Below, one piece after another: positions 9,567 to 21,416 of a DNA stretch of 64,000 bases (position 1 is the first letter of the stretch; the number at the start of each line of letters is the position of its first letter). A program made the position numbers and the translations under genes. Under the pieces are notes generated by a model, which was given only the letters and a program-made list of their open reading frames with translations, did not search any database and was not told where the DNA came from. This DNA is from Doryteuthis pealeii (lineage: Eukaryota; Mollusca; Cephalopoda; Myopsida; Loliginidae): positions 67,282,479 through 67,346,478 of the forward strand of contig CM042157.1 in the NCBI GenBank assembly GCA_023376005.1, given 5' to 3'.

Positions 9567-9895
9567 TATATATATAAAGGGCATTTGATATGTATGTATG
9601 TCCGGAGGAAACTATGAAAATAAAACAATTAATGACAGTAAATATTAAGTAAATATATATAAACATTCACTATCATCATATCTTGGTTTTTGAGTAAAAA
9701 TAATGAAGATTTGATTTATATTCATGAAGATAATTAAAAATAAAATCTAAATGATAACAGCGCGGAATTTTTTGTATTTTATGTTGTAAATAGCAGACAT
9801 TAATTTTTCTTTTCAGAGTGGCTGGATCAGCACAAGCTCTTTTTTACGTGGGGATTTTAATGGGACATCCTGTGGGAAAGCAACCCACAATTCAA
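9567..9895 (+). mobile_element. second Helitron copy in tandem, 3'-truncated
   Basis: It starts directly after the first copy with TATATATATAAAGGGCA and TGTCCGGAGGAAACT, and follows the first copy to the GGGATTTTAATGGG region. The 3' end is missing or diverged. A tandem head-to-tail arrangement fits repeated insertion at AT-rich ends or read-through. Confidence 0.6.
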
Positions 9896-9985
9896 TAATT
9901 TTCAATATATTTGGAAAATAATTTTAAGTTCCAATATATGGGTAAAATACCGAATTTCGATATATTGGTAAAATACTGAATTTCG

Positions 9986-10193
9986 GGTTATTTCCTATAA
10001 CTCTAACATAAACAAAGGGGAACCACTCTTGACTGATAAATTATTTATTTATTATTGATCTAATAGGAAAAAAGAATACGGGTTTAGGGTTAGAGTTAGG
10101 GTTTAGGGTTAGAGTTAGTTTAATGGGAAAATAAATAATTTATCAGTCAAGAGTGGTTCGCCTTTGTTTATGTTAGACTTATAGGAAATAACC
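9986..10193. mobile_element. palindromic element, family T1 (copy B)
   Basis: 208 bp with the same arms as 6433-6632. The loop is in TTAGGG orientation (about 10079-10118). It is flanked by a perfect 8-bp repeat GAATTTCG at 9978-9985 and 10194-10201, the clearest target duplication of the family. Confidence 0.88.
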
Positions 10194-10593
10194 GAATTTC
10201 GATATATTGGGAAATAATTTTAAGGGTGTTTGTTGGGGTAAATTCTCAATGTAAGTCTCACAACTTTCAAGTTTGGATACTTAATGAAAAGATAAGACGG
10301 AAGATACAAATTTTATGAAACAAATTTAACATAAGAAAACAAAAAAAAGAGAAGATACAATTGAGAGAGAAAGTTTTTGCAAATTTGTGGTACATTACAA
10401 AGTGAATAAACAATAAAAACAAGGGCAAATAACACATGTTGCCCGGATGTAACAATATCAGTAATCTCTATTACTGCTTATAACACAGTCAGTTTTTTTT
10501 TTATGTAAGATTTTACTTTTATGTCATTGGCAAGATCAGAAATTTCCTTCTCACATATTATCCTTCATTGTTTTTTTCATTTTCTTCTCTTTT

Positions 10594-10628
<35 letters not shown>

Positions 10629-11049
10629 CGTTATATCCCAAGATGTAGGAATAACAAATCGATAAGAAAAACAGTGAAATATGTTTAACATATAACAATA
10701 TTTCTTTTATTTACTCTCTCTGACAGGGAATACAGTGGGATGGTTTTAGACATAATTCAACCGTGTGTTGTCATGTGTATGTTCACACATGGGCCAGTTC
10801 TTTGTCTGTTGACTCTCTGCCTGTCAGTCTTTATTTAACATAGGATAGAAAATGCTTCTACCCTAAAAATGACTTAACTAGCCCAACCGTGCCAACACAC
10901 GTGGTCACTAGTTCAACCGTGCTGACGCACGTCTGTACAGTCTAAAACCCCAGTCCAAAGTAACATGACGGAATTCCCATACCCGGGTTCCCGTCTGTCC
11001 CTTACTGATCAAAGGGGAGCAACTCTCTTTTTGATAGGTCTACCTAACA
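10629..11049. mobile_element. solo LTR, family D1
   Basis: 421 bp: CGTTATATCCCAAGATGTAG to TCTACCTAACA. It matches 23695-24194, which keeps the TG start. Flanks are ATAAT and ATAAC. The first base T to C change makes TG into CG. Confidence 0.7.
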
Positions 11050-11249
11050 ATAACAACAATAATAATAATGATAATATTTGGATCATACTTTGACATTGCC
11101 TGAGAACTGAAAAAATCTGGTTGGTAGGGCTTAGAGAATGCGCTGATTGAATACCCTGCAGAGGGGTAAGATAGAAAGGGGAGGGCGTAGATACTTATAT
11201 CTACCCAACCCGTTTGCCACAGAAAGGATCTGACACAATAATAAGGTCG

Positions 11250-12040
11250 GGACAATCATATAGATGCTAAGGCTTGATGTAACCAGCCGATTGATCGGAG
11301 GGGGCCTCTCCGACCGCTCTAGCCTAAATAAGGTTCAAAGAAGAGTGTTGCATGTCATGGACCGCTCAGCCACTAGGATTCCGTTCTTAAGCATCACGGA
11401 TCGCTACCCACGGTCAACAGGTGGCCCCCTTGGAGGGTTACCCCTCTGCAGAGGTATAGTCGGCGTATTCTACAGCTCCAGCCGACACAGCTACTACTTA
11501 TGTTGTAATGAACCTTATGTTAATGTGACACCATTTTCCTTTTTCTTTTTTCAAACTAAAAAAACAACTTCAACAACAGCTGGAATAACAATAAAAGATC
11601 TTTGGTTTATTTTGTTTTACGGCATACGAACCTCAGTGGGTCATTTAATGCCAATAAAGTTTTGAAATAAATTCATTCTTAATGGATACTCAATTTTTTT
11701 ATAAACACATTTCTATTTAACCCATAGATGGGACCCTAACAGGTATTCACCATTGCTCCTATGTCCACTGACCCGGAGTGGTAGTACCTGTTAGGGTCCC
11801 ATCTATGGGTTAAATAGAAATGTGTTTATAAAAAATTGAGTATCCATTAAGAATGAATTTATTTAAAAACTTTGTCGGCATTAAATGACCCACTGAGGTT
11901 GATATGCTGTAAATACTCCGCATTCCCCAGAGCTCCAGAATTGGAACTTCAACACCAGAAAGAGTTTTGCGTCATTCCCAAGAGATGAAGACCTTTTGCA
12001 TCTCAGGTAAATGCAGGTGTTCATCATCAAACATTCCAGA
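11250..12040. mobile_element. family C fragments in head-to-head arrangement
   Basis: 11250-11510 is a plus-strand tail segment (GGTGCTAGGGCT-like, CAGCCGATTGATCGG, then CATGTCATGGACCGCTCAGC). 11600-11765 is a 5' part (plus). 11775-11920 is the same 5' part on the minus strand, so 11640-11920 forms a long hairpin centred near 11770. The remaining part to 12040 contains another tail fragment. Confidence 0.7.
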
Positions 12041-12415
12041 CAAGATACTCTCTAACTCAATCAACGAGTAGGGTTTTAAAACATGCACGATGTACTTTTT
12101 ATTAACAGAGACAATAAAAAAAAGCTAGAGGCAGATAACCTGACCCCTATACAAAAAAAAAAAAAAAAAAAAGGATTCGGGACAGATTACTCTGACCCGA
12201 TAATTAATACTATCAGTGAATTCTTACTATCTATCAACTATTGACTTGAGTGATAATTTCAACAAAGTAGTAGTAGTTCTTGGAGTTGGGTTTAAGTGTT
12301 TTAACTCTTTGCCTACCAAATTTATCCCACGGCTGTACCAAATTTCTCTTGGTATTTTTTACTTGTATGCTGGGATGTTTCCAAGTTCACTATCTATTCA
12401 CCCCAGAACTTATTC

Positions 12416-12659
12416 GGACCATATGACCTTTAGGCACCCCTTTTGCGATCTCGTTTCATAAGGACATTTTTTTTTCATTTACACCGTCAAAATCCGGTTG
12501 TTTGTTAACAGATGATTTTTAGAGTTTAAAAAAATTATAAAACTAACCCCTAACCCTAACCCTAACCCCTAACAAACAACCGGATTTTGACGGTGTAAAT
12601 GAAAAAAAATTCCTTATGAAACGAGATCGCAAAAGGGGTGCCTAAAGGTCATATGGTCC
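12416..12659. mobile_element. palindromic element, family T2, with telomere-like core (copy E)
   Basis: 244 bp. The arms begin GGACCATATGACCTTTAGGC and end with its reverse complement. The inner arms carry TTTACACCGTCAAAATCCGG. The loop is AACCCCTAACCCTAACCC-like. It is flanked by perfect 8-bp ACTTATTC (12408-12415, 12660-12667). Its arms share no sequence with family T1. Confidence 0.88.
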
Positions 12660-12949
12660 ACTTATTCTACTCAAATAAATTCCTATTATCATAGTAATCT
12701 GAATCCTTCTGCTCAATTATAATGAACTAACTATAGGTTTATCCGTAGGGAACTCTCCAAGAATTAGTCCATTCTAACAGGGACGACTATACCGCATGGA
12801 TTTCCTGGCTCTTAGAATCTGATTCCAGTCGTTAAGGGACCATGAAGTGAAGGACCATAACCCCCTTCGAATATTCAGAGAACCCCCTTAGTGAGGTAGA
12901 CTAATAACTGTAATATTTCTCTGGATTTTTTTTAGATGAGACTTGATAA

Positions 12950-13460
12950 TTATTATTATTTGGATTATTCGGACTATTGTCTTCATCTTTATGGTTATCT
13001 GTACAACGTTTCTGCCGATGTGCAATCCTGGCCAAGGACGACAGTGACATAGAATAATGATTAACACTGCTTAACACCTATACTCCAGCTATGGGTAGCG
13101 GAATGAGAACAGGATACCCACGTGGATTAAATAAAGGGTTGGGTTCAAAGTTCCGTGATGGCTCCCGATTACGACAAGAAGGTTTCCCGATTACGACAAG
13201 AAGGTTCCCGAGTTCGAAAAGTATTGGAGTTTTTAAGATATAAGGCGTGTGACAAAAGCCCACTTCTACTTATAGACTCGCCGATAAGCACGTGACCAAC
13301 CTATTATCCAATCACTGGCAGTGCTCTGCTGCTGATATTATTATTTATCCCGAGTTCGACAAAAAATACCTGAAGAAAGCCGGAGGACACATCAGCCGAA
13401 ACGTTGTAGAGATAACAATAAAGACGAGGACAATAGTCCGAATACTCCAAATACTACTAA
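12950..13460. mobile_element. TIR element, family G
   Basis: The ends are long inverted repeats: ATTCGGACTATTGTCTTCAT with CTTTATGGTTATCTGTACAA at the left, and their reverse complement with ATAACAATAAAGACGAGGAC at the right. The interior has CGATTACGACAAGAAGG repeated in tandem. A related copy is at 46855-47275. Confidence 0.65.
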
Positions 13461-14049
13461 CTGTAAGTAAAGCTTTATACTTTGTTATAACGTGTAATGA
13501 ATAGGATTAATTGTATATGGGCCTTTCCCTTGCAATTTTATTTTGTACATTGTTAATTCTATTGGTGGACTCGCTGTTAGGTTACCGAGCTGTCGTATAT
13601 CGACAAACCCAACATAACCATCAGTCGGTAGGATCGCAGTGGTGGAAGAACCGCTGTGAGTGGTTTAAAGTAGACAATGATCTAAATTCATGTGGAATTG
13701 GGTTTATAAATTCCCAACATTTAGAGTAATGTAAACTTGTGATATAAAGATTTAATATTTCGCAACCGAATAAAAATGTGTCGATGCGTCTGAAAATAGA
13801 ATATTGACTAAATCGGGACAGAATAAAGAAATCGTAACGTTAAGAGCGTCGATGTGAAAATCCGACAGAGTCGACATTAAGTCACGTTCTTTGTCGAGTG
13901 AAAACGGAAATTATGAAAGTTAAACAAATATGCTAATCCGATTGCGGAAAATGGAAACAAAATGAATGAATATTTATCTTCTGGGAGAGAAATACTGTAA
14001 GCAAGGAAGAAACACACACACTTTTATTTCAATGCCGACTATGAAATAG

Positions 14050-14069
14050 GTAGGTTGGTAGGTAGGTAG

Positions 14070-14101
<32 letters not shown>

Positions 14102-14203
14102 CAGCCTGTTCATGTCTGTCTGTCTGTCTGTCTATCTATCCATTAATCTATCTATCTGCGTCTGTTCATATGTATGTATGTATCTATCTATCTGCGTAGG
14201 TTC

Positions 14204-14234
<31 letters not shown>

Positions 14235-14270
14235 TCTATCTATCTATCTATCTCAGCCTGTTCATATCTA

Positions 14271-14301
<31 letters not shown>

Positions 14302-14312
14302 TAGCCTGTTCA

Positions 14313-14348
<36 letters not shown>

Positions 14349-14440
14349 CATCTCAGCCTGTTCATGTCTGTCTGTCTGTCTGTCTGTCTGTCTTAGCCTG
14401 TTCATATCTATCTATCTATCTATCTATCTATCTACTGATT
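14050..14440. repeat. compound (CTAT)n/(CTGT)n/(GTAT)n array
   Basis: About 390 bp of tetranucleotide blocks of GATA/GACA type (this strand CTAT and CTGT), punctuated several times by AGCCTGTTCAT. Block lengths differ between punctuations, so it behaves as a minisatellite built from microsatellites. The Tyr/Leu/Ser-rich ORFs over it are not genes. Confidence 0.92.
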
Positions 14441-14715
14441 TACAAGGTCTAATTCAATAAGAACATAAGTTAAGGGGTTGGTTATTTAAAGCTTTAGATT
14501 TTTTATATGATTTTTCGCTACAGATTAAAAATCTTCTCACTATTGTTGGAAATTTATTAGGGGAAACACGTGCCTGTGTTCAAATAGGCCAATCACAGCC
14601 TTTCTAGCGATCAGGAGAGGACAATTATAAAAGCACGACCTTAAACTCTTTCACACTCTTTCTGCCATTCCACGCGGTGACACTCCTAAGATACAAGGTA
14701 ACGCATTCTGCTTTA

Positions 14716-15506
14716 CAGGGTGTTCGGGATAAATTTGAGAGTTTCATAAAGAAAAAGAAAAAGTGCTTGGTAACTACAGAATTTAATGAATTGTAAAGAA
14801 ATTCAACGGGCACGGAAATTACACTACTGCTTGGGGAAATTCAATCTGCATGACACGAGGAGTATTCTTTGGACTGTAAGCAAGCCATCTGATATTCTGC
14901 GTGTTGTGCTTTTGATCTTGGCAAAAGTTTTTTAATCGGAAAAGAACCATATTGTTTGTGGTTCAGCAAGATGTTTCACTTTCCTCAGAAGTTTCTTCGC
15001 CTCTGTTAGACGATTTTCACGGGTCTTTTCTGGGAGCAGTTGACCTCTGCGACACTTGTATGAGTAGTAGCGAAGGTCTTCATTCAAATTCACGTGACAA
15101 AGCCCAAATTCCAATGCTAGGGTCCTCCAACACTTTTTTGCAGATTTTCTAGGAATTCTGCTGTACGAGCGCAATTAGATCGTCTGTTATGTTGCTTTCT
15201 TCAGGCCACAGCCTCGTAGTCTCCGTTGCAATTCTCCAGTTCATGCCAGATTGTTTTTACAGTGTTCAGGGAGCATTGGGCAGCAACCCTAATCTCCTTA
15301 TTTTGATGGCCAGCGCAGATCATCATGGTACAAGTTATTCTCTTCCATGATTCAGGTAGGTTCCAGTCATCCATTTTATCTGTCGTCACGTATATGAATG
15401 AAGAAAGGTACAAGCTTTTAAATGATGCGTAGTGTGGGTCAATATCTCCAACCTCCGGTGAAACATAACCAAATATAAGTATGTCAAAATTATCCCGAAC
15501 ACCCTG
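14716..15506 (-). mobile_element. mariner-type transposon with broken transposase
   Basis: The ends CAGGGTGTTCGGGATAA and TTATCCCGAACACCCTG are inverted; TA precedes the left end and CA follows the right. On the minus strand the remnant transposase reads in pieces. An N-terminal HTH-like part contains KEIRVAAQCSLNTVKTI. Then comes LNEDLRYYSYKCRRGQLL. WFFSDEKNF follows, with the first catalytic Asp. Stops and frameshifts separate the pieces. The central and later catalytic parts are deleted, and only a short C-terminal part remains near 14800. Confidence 0.78.
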
Positions 15507-16015
15507 CACATCGCTATAAACCCACGTAGGTAGATCAAGCAGTGTCTTCCTCCACCACACCGCAAGGTTCCCGAGAGCCTTCAACCAAGAATTACTACGA
15601 TTTCGTCAGACCAGCAGGATCAAGCTACCAGGAGACCTTCATTCAGTTATGTTTTCACGCAGGCATATTTTCTGCAAACCCTTAATCCCCATTGACCTAA
15701 ATCCGACCTAACTAAACTAAATCTTGGACCTTGAACTCAGTGAATTCTCTTTTATACTTGTCTACCATTGTAAATTCTTATGACTTGTACATTAAATGCT
15801 TTTCGTAATACCAAAGGTTGTTTCCTTTCTTCCGGGACTGCACCCAGCTTCCCTCTGCTTCCGTTTTTAATTGTCTTTATTTCCCTACAATCCTTAGGGG
15901 TGTAAAAAGCTTGACTTTAATTTTCATACTACCCAGACTAGGATTTTCGTCTGCATCCCACTTTTTAAAAAAGTTTTATAGCCAATGATGATGTCACTAT
16001 GCCTTGTGGAGAATT

Positions 16016-16397
16016 TGTGGGGATTAAAAAAAATTCAAATAAAAAAATAACAAACTCCCATGAGCCGTCACCGGAAGAACCCTCCGCGCATGTGGACCCA
16101 CTTCCGGCTCCCAAGATAATCTCTCGGCCATTCTAGTTGGGGCCTTATCTGTGTCTAGTTGCTACTACTAGCCAGGGATATATTCCCTTGCCACTTGGCG
16201 GCTATGACCAGTGAATAAAGTCTAGATCATAAAACCAAGTTCTGCCTTTGTCTTTCCCTTCTCTTTCCTTGAATTATTTCCTTTTCAGCACGACCACCAA
16301 ATGAGATCAGGTTAAAAGCAACCCCCTAAGAACACGCTCCAAGAATAACCAACGGCTACCGTTAAACCTAAAACACAAAACCTCTTGCCGTTCCATA
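16016..16397 (+). mobile_element. solo LTR, family B
   Basis: 382 bp from TGTGGGGATTAAAA to GCCGTTCCATA. It includes GTGAATAAAGTCTAGATCAT (poly(A) signal region) and CGACCACCAAATGAGAT. Relatives in the window: 21155-21416, 26955-27125, 27166-27574, 30843-31818, 35695-35925. Confidence 0.78.
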
Positions 16398-17322
16398 AAT
16401 TTTATTACCAAAAGTAATACTGGTTAAACCCAAAGTTTTCAAGGGTTATTAATGGTAGCTAAGTACAAAAGGTCGACAGCTTTTAAAGAAACGAAAACAC
16501 AACAACTATTTGTCAGTACAATGAATTTACTGTACAACAGAAGGAAAAGGAGATACAAGAAAATGTTTAGCGAATAATATTAAGAAGCATGCACGTTCTT
16601 ATTACGGGGAAGATATAAACGCTCTTTCGGTTTATTAATGTCTTCATAGATGGGTCATAGAAAGTAGTCAATTTAGCAGAAAATATGCGTCTGCTAGACT
16701 TAACATTAAATGTGTTTTACCCTGGTGACTGGACAGTACGTGGGCGGCTTAATTGTAGTAGCGGAAGTATGGTGAATAACCCCACGAGTGTTGGCAGACA
16801 GAAGTTAAAAGGAGAAACACATGAACACGACATAGAATTTCAAACGACTTGTATTATCATACATAAAGAAATATCAGTTAATTACTTGCAAACGAAGGAT
16901 TTGTCTGCAGGAATGATTATTATATAGATAACACAGTCCACTTAACTGAGTTCCTGAGGTAGGTGAATTATCGGAGTCCTTTGCTACGGTTATCTGTTCT
17001 CACTGATGGATGTAAGGGGCGCCCTTTTGGTCGTCCAACTCCGGTGCTGGCTGAATCAGAAAAAGGGAAGAATTTGTCTCTTTGGTTTTGCCGCTAAGGA
17101 ATGCCGGCCTGTGATTGGTTGGTTGAAAGAGAGGATCAAGGACGATAACCCTACCTCAGATATTTTTATAGAGGTCTTTAGAGTAGCGGCATGGCTAAAT
17201 GGCAGTGGGGCCTACTGTATCGTACTCAGTCTTGGACTCGTTGGCACGAGTGATATCCTACTGTATCACTGTCTGGCGTTGAACGCTGGATTATCAGAGG
17301 CAAAACTGTTGGAATATTTTTT

Positions 17323-17676
17323 TGTAATATAAGGTGTGCTGAAGTCCGCCACTTAAACTTGTAGACTCCATACATGGGCGGATGGGATCAATCAGCCAAT
17401 CAACTCGCTCGAATACGTGGTTAGTTAACTATTTAATCACCGATCTTGAAAGCCCCTCAGTTGCTGGTATTCGGCACGGACGGACTGATCAGCAACCAAG
17501 GATTCTACCTAATACTAAGGAACAACCAAAGTATTCTGCCTGACACCAAGGAACCATCAAGGATTATTCACTAAGGAACAACCAAAGGATTCTACCTAAC
17601 ACCAAAGAACACAAAGGGATATCCACTGTAAACTGCTCTTACTTGCAGCCTAAAAATGGCCACAAAAATCGTAACA
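17323..17676 (-). mobile_element. LTR-like repeat, family E
   Basis: On the minus strand it starts TGTTACGATTTTTGTGGCC and ends CACACCTTATATTACA. It includes several copies of a CAAGGAACAACCAA-type repeat. It matches 24314-24511 (plus, shorter) and pieces at about 54270-54392 and 56508-56560. No target duplication is recognisable. Confidence 0.65.
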
Positions 17677-17797
17677 AAAACAAGGTTGAAGAATTTGGAG
17701 GATCCGTCTGTTATATAAAATGTTTCTCGTGACATCTCGGGGGGTCGTGATTAGACTATTTGGCCATTTCACGTACGTCAGATTTATTCCAATAGTC

Positions 17798-18053
17798 GGA
17801 CCATATGACCTTTAGGCACCCCTTTTGCTTTGCTGATTCATAAATACATTTTTTCATTTACACCGTCAAGATCCGGTTGTTTATTAACAGACAATTTTTA
17901 GATGTTTTTAAAAATCATAAAACAAACCCCTAACCTCTAACCCTAACTCCTAACCCTAATCTCTAACAAACAACCTGATGTTAACAGTGTAAATGAAAAA
18001 AATGTACTTATGAATCAGCAAAGCAAAAGGAGTGCCTAAAGGTCATATGGTCC
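17798..18053. mobile_element. palindromic element, family T2 (copy F)
   Basis: 256 bp, same arms as 12416-12659, with a degraded CCCTAA-type loop (about 17924-17965). Flanks CAATAGTC (17790-17797) and CAATAGAC (18054-18061) match at 7 of 8, supporting 8-bp target duplication. Confidence 0.87.
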
Positions 18054-18489
18054 CAATAGACTCGCTTTACTGTCTTATGGACACTTTGTCAGGATTTTGA
18101 TTCTCCTCCGGACTTATTTCTGATTGTTCTGCCTACATACATATATACATACATTGACTCCTCTCGAATCCTTTCCTTCCTTCCCACCCCAGTGTCCGAC
18201 CTCCATGAACTCTGATGATTACGTGACAAGCTACATGTACACCCTACAACACCCCGATGTATACGTGACAACCAACACGTACCCCATCAGAACCCTTGCG
18301 CCTGCGTTTGGACAATTCGCCAGTTCTTCCTAAAACACCAAGATGACATCACGCATCTTCACTGCTCTGCGACTAAATTGATAAACTCAATACTTTTTTT
18401 TTTACCGTGAGGTCTATTAAGGTCTTATGAACTTTTCATCCTTTTTGTCACCCCGTTTACTTGTTTGTTCGTTTTATGTTCAATATATT

Positions 18490-18773
18490 TATTTACCAAC
18501 TCCTCTGCACGAGCAGGATGTGACACAAGGTCAATTTCTTAAGCGGAGTTTAACAGGTTGGAATTCAGAGTTTTCCTTCTCCTAGACCGGTTGCCTAACC
18601 AAGGTTAAAGAGCCCAGTCTGCCCTACTATTTACCCATAGCTGGAGGGAGAGTAGGATTCATAACCTTTCCCAAGGGTATTAGCGCTAAGTGAAATGTAA
18701 TTACCACGTCCAGGATTTGAACTCGGGGCGACGAGTCCATTTCCTATGACTTTAACCATTACACCACGCGCTC
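18490..18773 (-). mobile_element. SINE-A (minus)
   Basis: Near full length, from the TTTACCAACTCCTCTGCACG tail to the ACCATTACACCACGCGC head. Confidence 0.85.
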
Positions 18774-18913
18774 CTTTTATGTTCAATATATAACGGTTAT
18801 GTCATGTATATTAATAAATGCAGGTAGTTGACCCTCAGCAACTGCAGTATAGCAACCATATAATAAAAAGGTACGCGTGTTTGTTATAAGATCAATTTGA
18901 AGAACATGGTCCG

Positions 18914-19458
18914 GACAATTATATACGAGGTATGTCAGAAAAGTTCCAGGACCGGTGTCACAAAAAATTATTTCAAACCCAAACTACAAACTAAAAGTTA
19001 TCCCCTTAAAAGTAATCCCTCTGGAACCTTCTCTACCATGCATTCCTGCACTCTTAGAATGATTCTTCCGGGATTCTCCATAGTTCTGTCATCACAGCCT
19101 TTTTGATGCCGTGCACATCCTCAAAACGGGTTCCCTTGATAACCCCCTTGAGCGAAAGAAGTGGGAAAATCCCATGGAGCCAGGTCGGACGAGCAGGGAG
19201 GTAGCTCCAGCACAGTGATGTTCTTCTGAGCTAGGAACTCTCGGATACTCATGACACTGTGGGCAGGTGCGTTGTAATGGTGAAGCACCCACGAGTTGTC
19301 CTGCTATATCTCTCACCTCTTCTCGCGCACTGAACGAAGCAAACGCCACAGTTACTTTTTGTAGACATGCTGGTTGATCGTTTGCCCTGTGGCATGAACT
19401 CGTAATGGACGACATCGAGGAATATGCTCCACCTGGAATTTTTCTGACATACCTCATA
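18914..19458 (-). mobile_element. mariner remnant, 3' half of transposase
   Basis: The ends ACGAGGTATGTCAGAAAAG and TTTTTCTGACATACCTC are inverted repeats. On the minus strand, pieces read VHYEFMPQG, WVLHHYNAPAHSVMSI (HxNAPAHS motif with the second catalytic region) and SSDLAPWDF (PDLAPxDF motif), then TRFEDVHGIKKAVMTELWRI. Frames are shifted and the N-terminal half is missing. The family call is firm from these motifs. Confidence 0.85.
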
Positions 19459-19735
19459 GATGCTAGGGCTTGACATAACCAGTCGATTGACCGGCCTGGG
19501 CCTCTCCGACCTCCTGTCTAGCACCATAAAGGCCAAAGTGAAGTTTTGCATGTCACGGGACCACTTAGTATCCAGGTCACAGACCGTTCTGCCACCACAA
19601 TCATGTCCACAAGCATTACAAGTCGCACCCCCCCCCCCAGGGCCAACAGGTGGCCCCATGGGACGTCTTACCCCTTCGAAGAGATGCAGATGTATTCTAC
19701 AGCCTCAGCCGGGGGGGGGGGGATTCATCGTTATA
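19458..19735 (+). mobile_element. family C tail fragment
   Basis: It begins AGATGCTAGGGCTTGACATA directly after the mariner remnant. It continues through the GTCGATTGACCGG and CAACAGGTGGCCCCATGGG parts, also seen at 11250-11510 and 25950-26180. Long C and G homopolymers are present. Confidence 0.7.
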
Positions 19736-19842
19736 TTTGATGAAATGTATCTGGAAAACTGCATAAACATTATTAGCCTTAATTTTTTTTTCTTTTAAAT
19801 TTTGAAGATAAGACTAAACAAAAAGCATATACGTTAAAAAAT

Positions 19843-20038
19843 GGTTATTTCCTATAAGTCTAACATAAACAAAGGGGAACCACTCTTGACTGATAAATTA
19901 TTTTATTGATCTATTAGGAAAAAAGAAGACGGGGTTAGGGTTAGGGTTAGGGTTTAGTGTTAGTTTAATAGGAAAATAAATAATTTATCAGTCAAGAGTG
20001 GTTCCCCTTTGTTTATGTTAGACTTATAGGAAATAACC
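19843..20038. mobile_element. palindromic element, family T1 (copy C)
   Basis: 196 bp, same arms, loop with several TTAGGG units (about 19934-19960). I see no matching flanking 8-mers, so the target duplication has decayed or the copy arose by rearrangement. Confidence 0.82.
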
Positions 20039-20147
20039 ACTATTTGTATAAAACATTAAAACCAAGCTATTTCTTTGGAAAGACAATTCATCAGAAATAA
20101 ATGCTATTGCAACTTCAATAATATTATCTTATTGAAAATCTTAAGTT

Positions 20148-20525
20148 TTGTTTGTTTTGTTTGTTTTGTTTTACGGCATATCCATCTCGGTGGGTCATTT
20201 AATACTGACAAAGTTTTGAAATAAATTCATTCTTAATGGATATTCAAATTCTTGATTTTTGTATGAGTTATCTCCCCTGTGAATACTATCACATCAATAA
20301 AAAGTTACCTCCCTTTTCCTATAAGCGAGAAACCGAGTAATGTGTGTAGATTGGTTGGTTGGTTGGTTAGTTGGATTTTACGGTATGTCAACCCTTGTTG
20401 GATTATTTTATGCTGAAGACGTTTTGTTTTATTAATTCTTGTTGGTATTCAATTTTTTTAAAACTCAATTTTTGAACTCATTTTTTATTTAACCCATAGA
20501 TGGGACCCTAACAGGTACTACCTGC
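20148..20525 (+). mobile_element. two family C 5' fragments
   Basis: 20148-20250 has TTACGGCATATCCATCTCGG and TTCTTAATGGATATTCAA. 20352-20525 restarts with GGTTGGTTGG and TTACGGTATGTCAACC and reaches CCCATAGATGGGACCCTAAC. Both lack the tail. Confidence 0.7.
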
Positions 20526-20689
20526 ATGCTTGATGTTTTGTTTCTATTATTTTATTTTATATTTAAAATAATCTTAAACATAATACTGTGTATGCAAACG
20601 AATTTTGATCGAAACACGTGTTGATAAATTACAGTAATAAATTTCATCCATACCAAAGTATATATTTTATTTCTTCCAATAATGTTTAA

Positions 20690-20738
<49 letters not shown>

Positions 20739-20945
20739 GGTTATTTCCTATAAGTCCAACATAAACCAAGGAAACCACTCTTGACTGATGAATTATTTAT
20801 TTTCTCCATTAAACCAACCCTAACCCTACCCCTAAACCCTACTCTAACCCTAACTGTCTTCTTTTTTCCTAGTAGATAAGTAAATAAATAGATAATTCAT
20901 CAGTCAAGAGTGGTTCCCCTTTGTTTATATTAGACTTATAGGAAA

Positions 20946-20949
<4 letters not shown>
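20739..20949. mobile_element. palindromic element, family T1 (copy D), inside CA/TA microsatellites
   Basis: About 211 bp with the same arms and a CCCTAA-type loop (about 20816-20853). A CA/TA tract precedes it (20692-20738) and a CA tract follows (20950-21000). The last base of the right arm has merged into the CA repeat. It looks inserted into a microsatellite. Confidence 0.8.
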
Positions 20950-21013
<64 letters not shown>

Positions 21014-21154
21014 TAAAAAGTTACTACCACGTTTTCATTATAGTAGCATGAGTAGTTAATCCAAAAGGGCTCACTATATTTTGTAAAATATAGAGCATTT
21101 ATAGTTGTAGAAATAGGTTTTACTCACAACTGTTTCTACAACTATATATACATA

Positions 21155-21416
21155 GTTTAGACCTTAACTGTGTCTAGTCAATACCAATGGCCAGGGAGAT
21201 ATTTTCTTGCAACGTGGTGGCTATGATCGGTGAATAAAGCCTAAATCATTAAACGACCTTTTGTTTTTGTCTCTTCCTTTTTCTTTCCTTGAATTCCTTC
21301 CTTTGCAGAGCGACCACCAAATAAGATGGGGTTAAAAGCAAAACCCTAGGAACACGCACCAAGAATAACCACAGCCACCTTTAAACCTTAAAACACAAAA
21401 CCTCTTGTAAACCTCA
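21155..21416 (+). mobile_element. LTR family B fragment
   Basis: A 5'-truncated copy running from the TTAACTGTGTCTAGTC region through GTGAATAAAGCCTAAATCAT to the end near ACCTCATA. Confidence 0.75.

Noticed and set aside
14112..14452. ORFs rich in Ser/Leu/Tyr/Cys
   Set aside because: They are tetranucleotide repeat translations without any other protein-like content.
17006..17332. 108-codon plus-strand ORF
   Set aside because: No recognisable motif, no splice or codon evidence, and it runs into an LTR-like repeat. It may be part of an unrecognised LTR.
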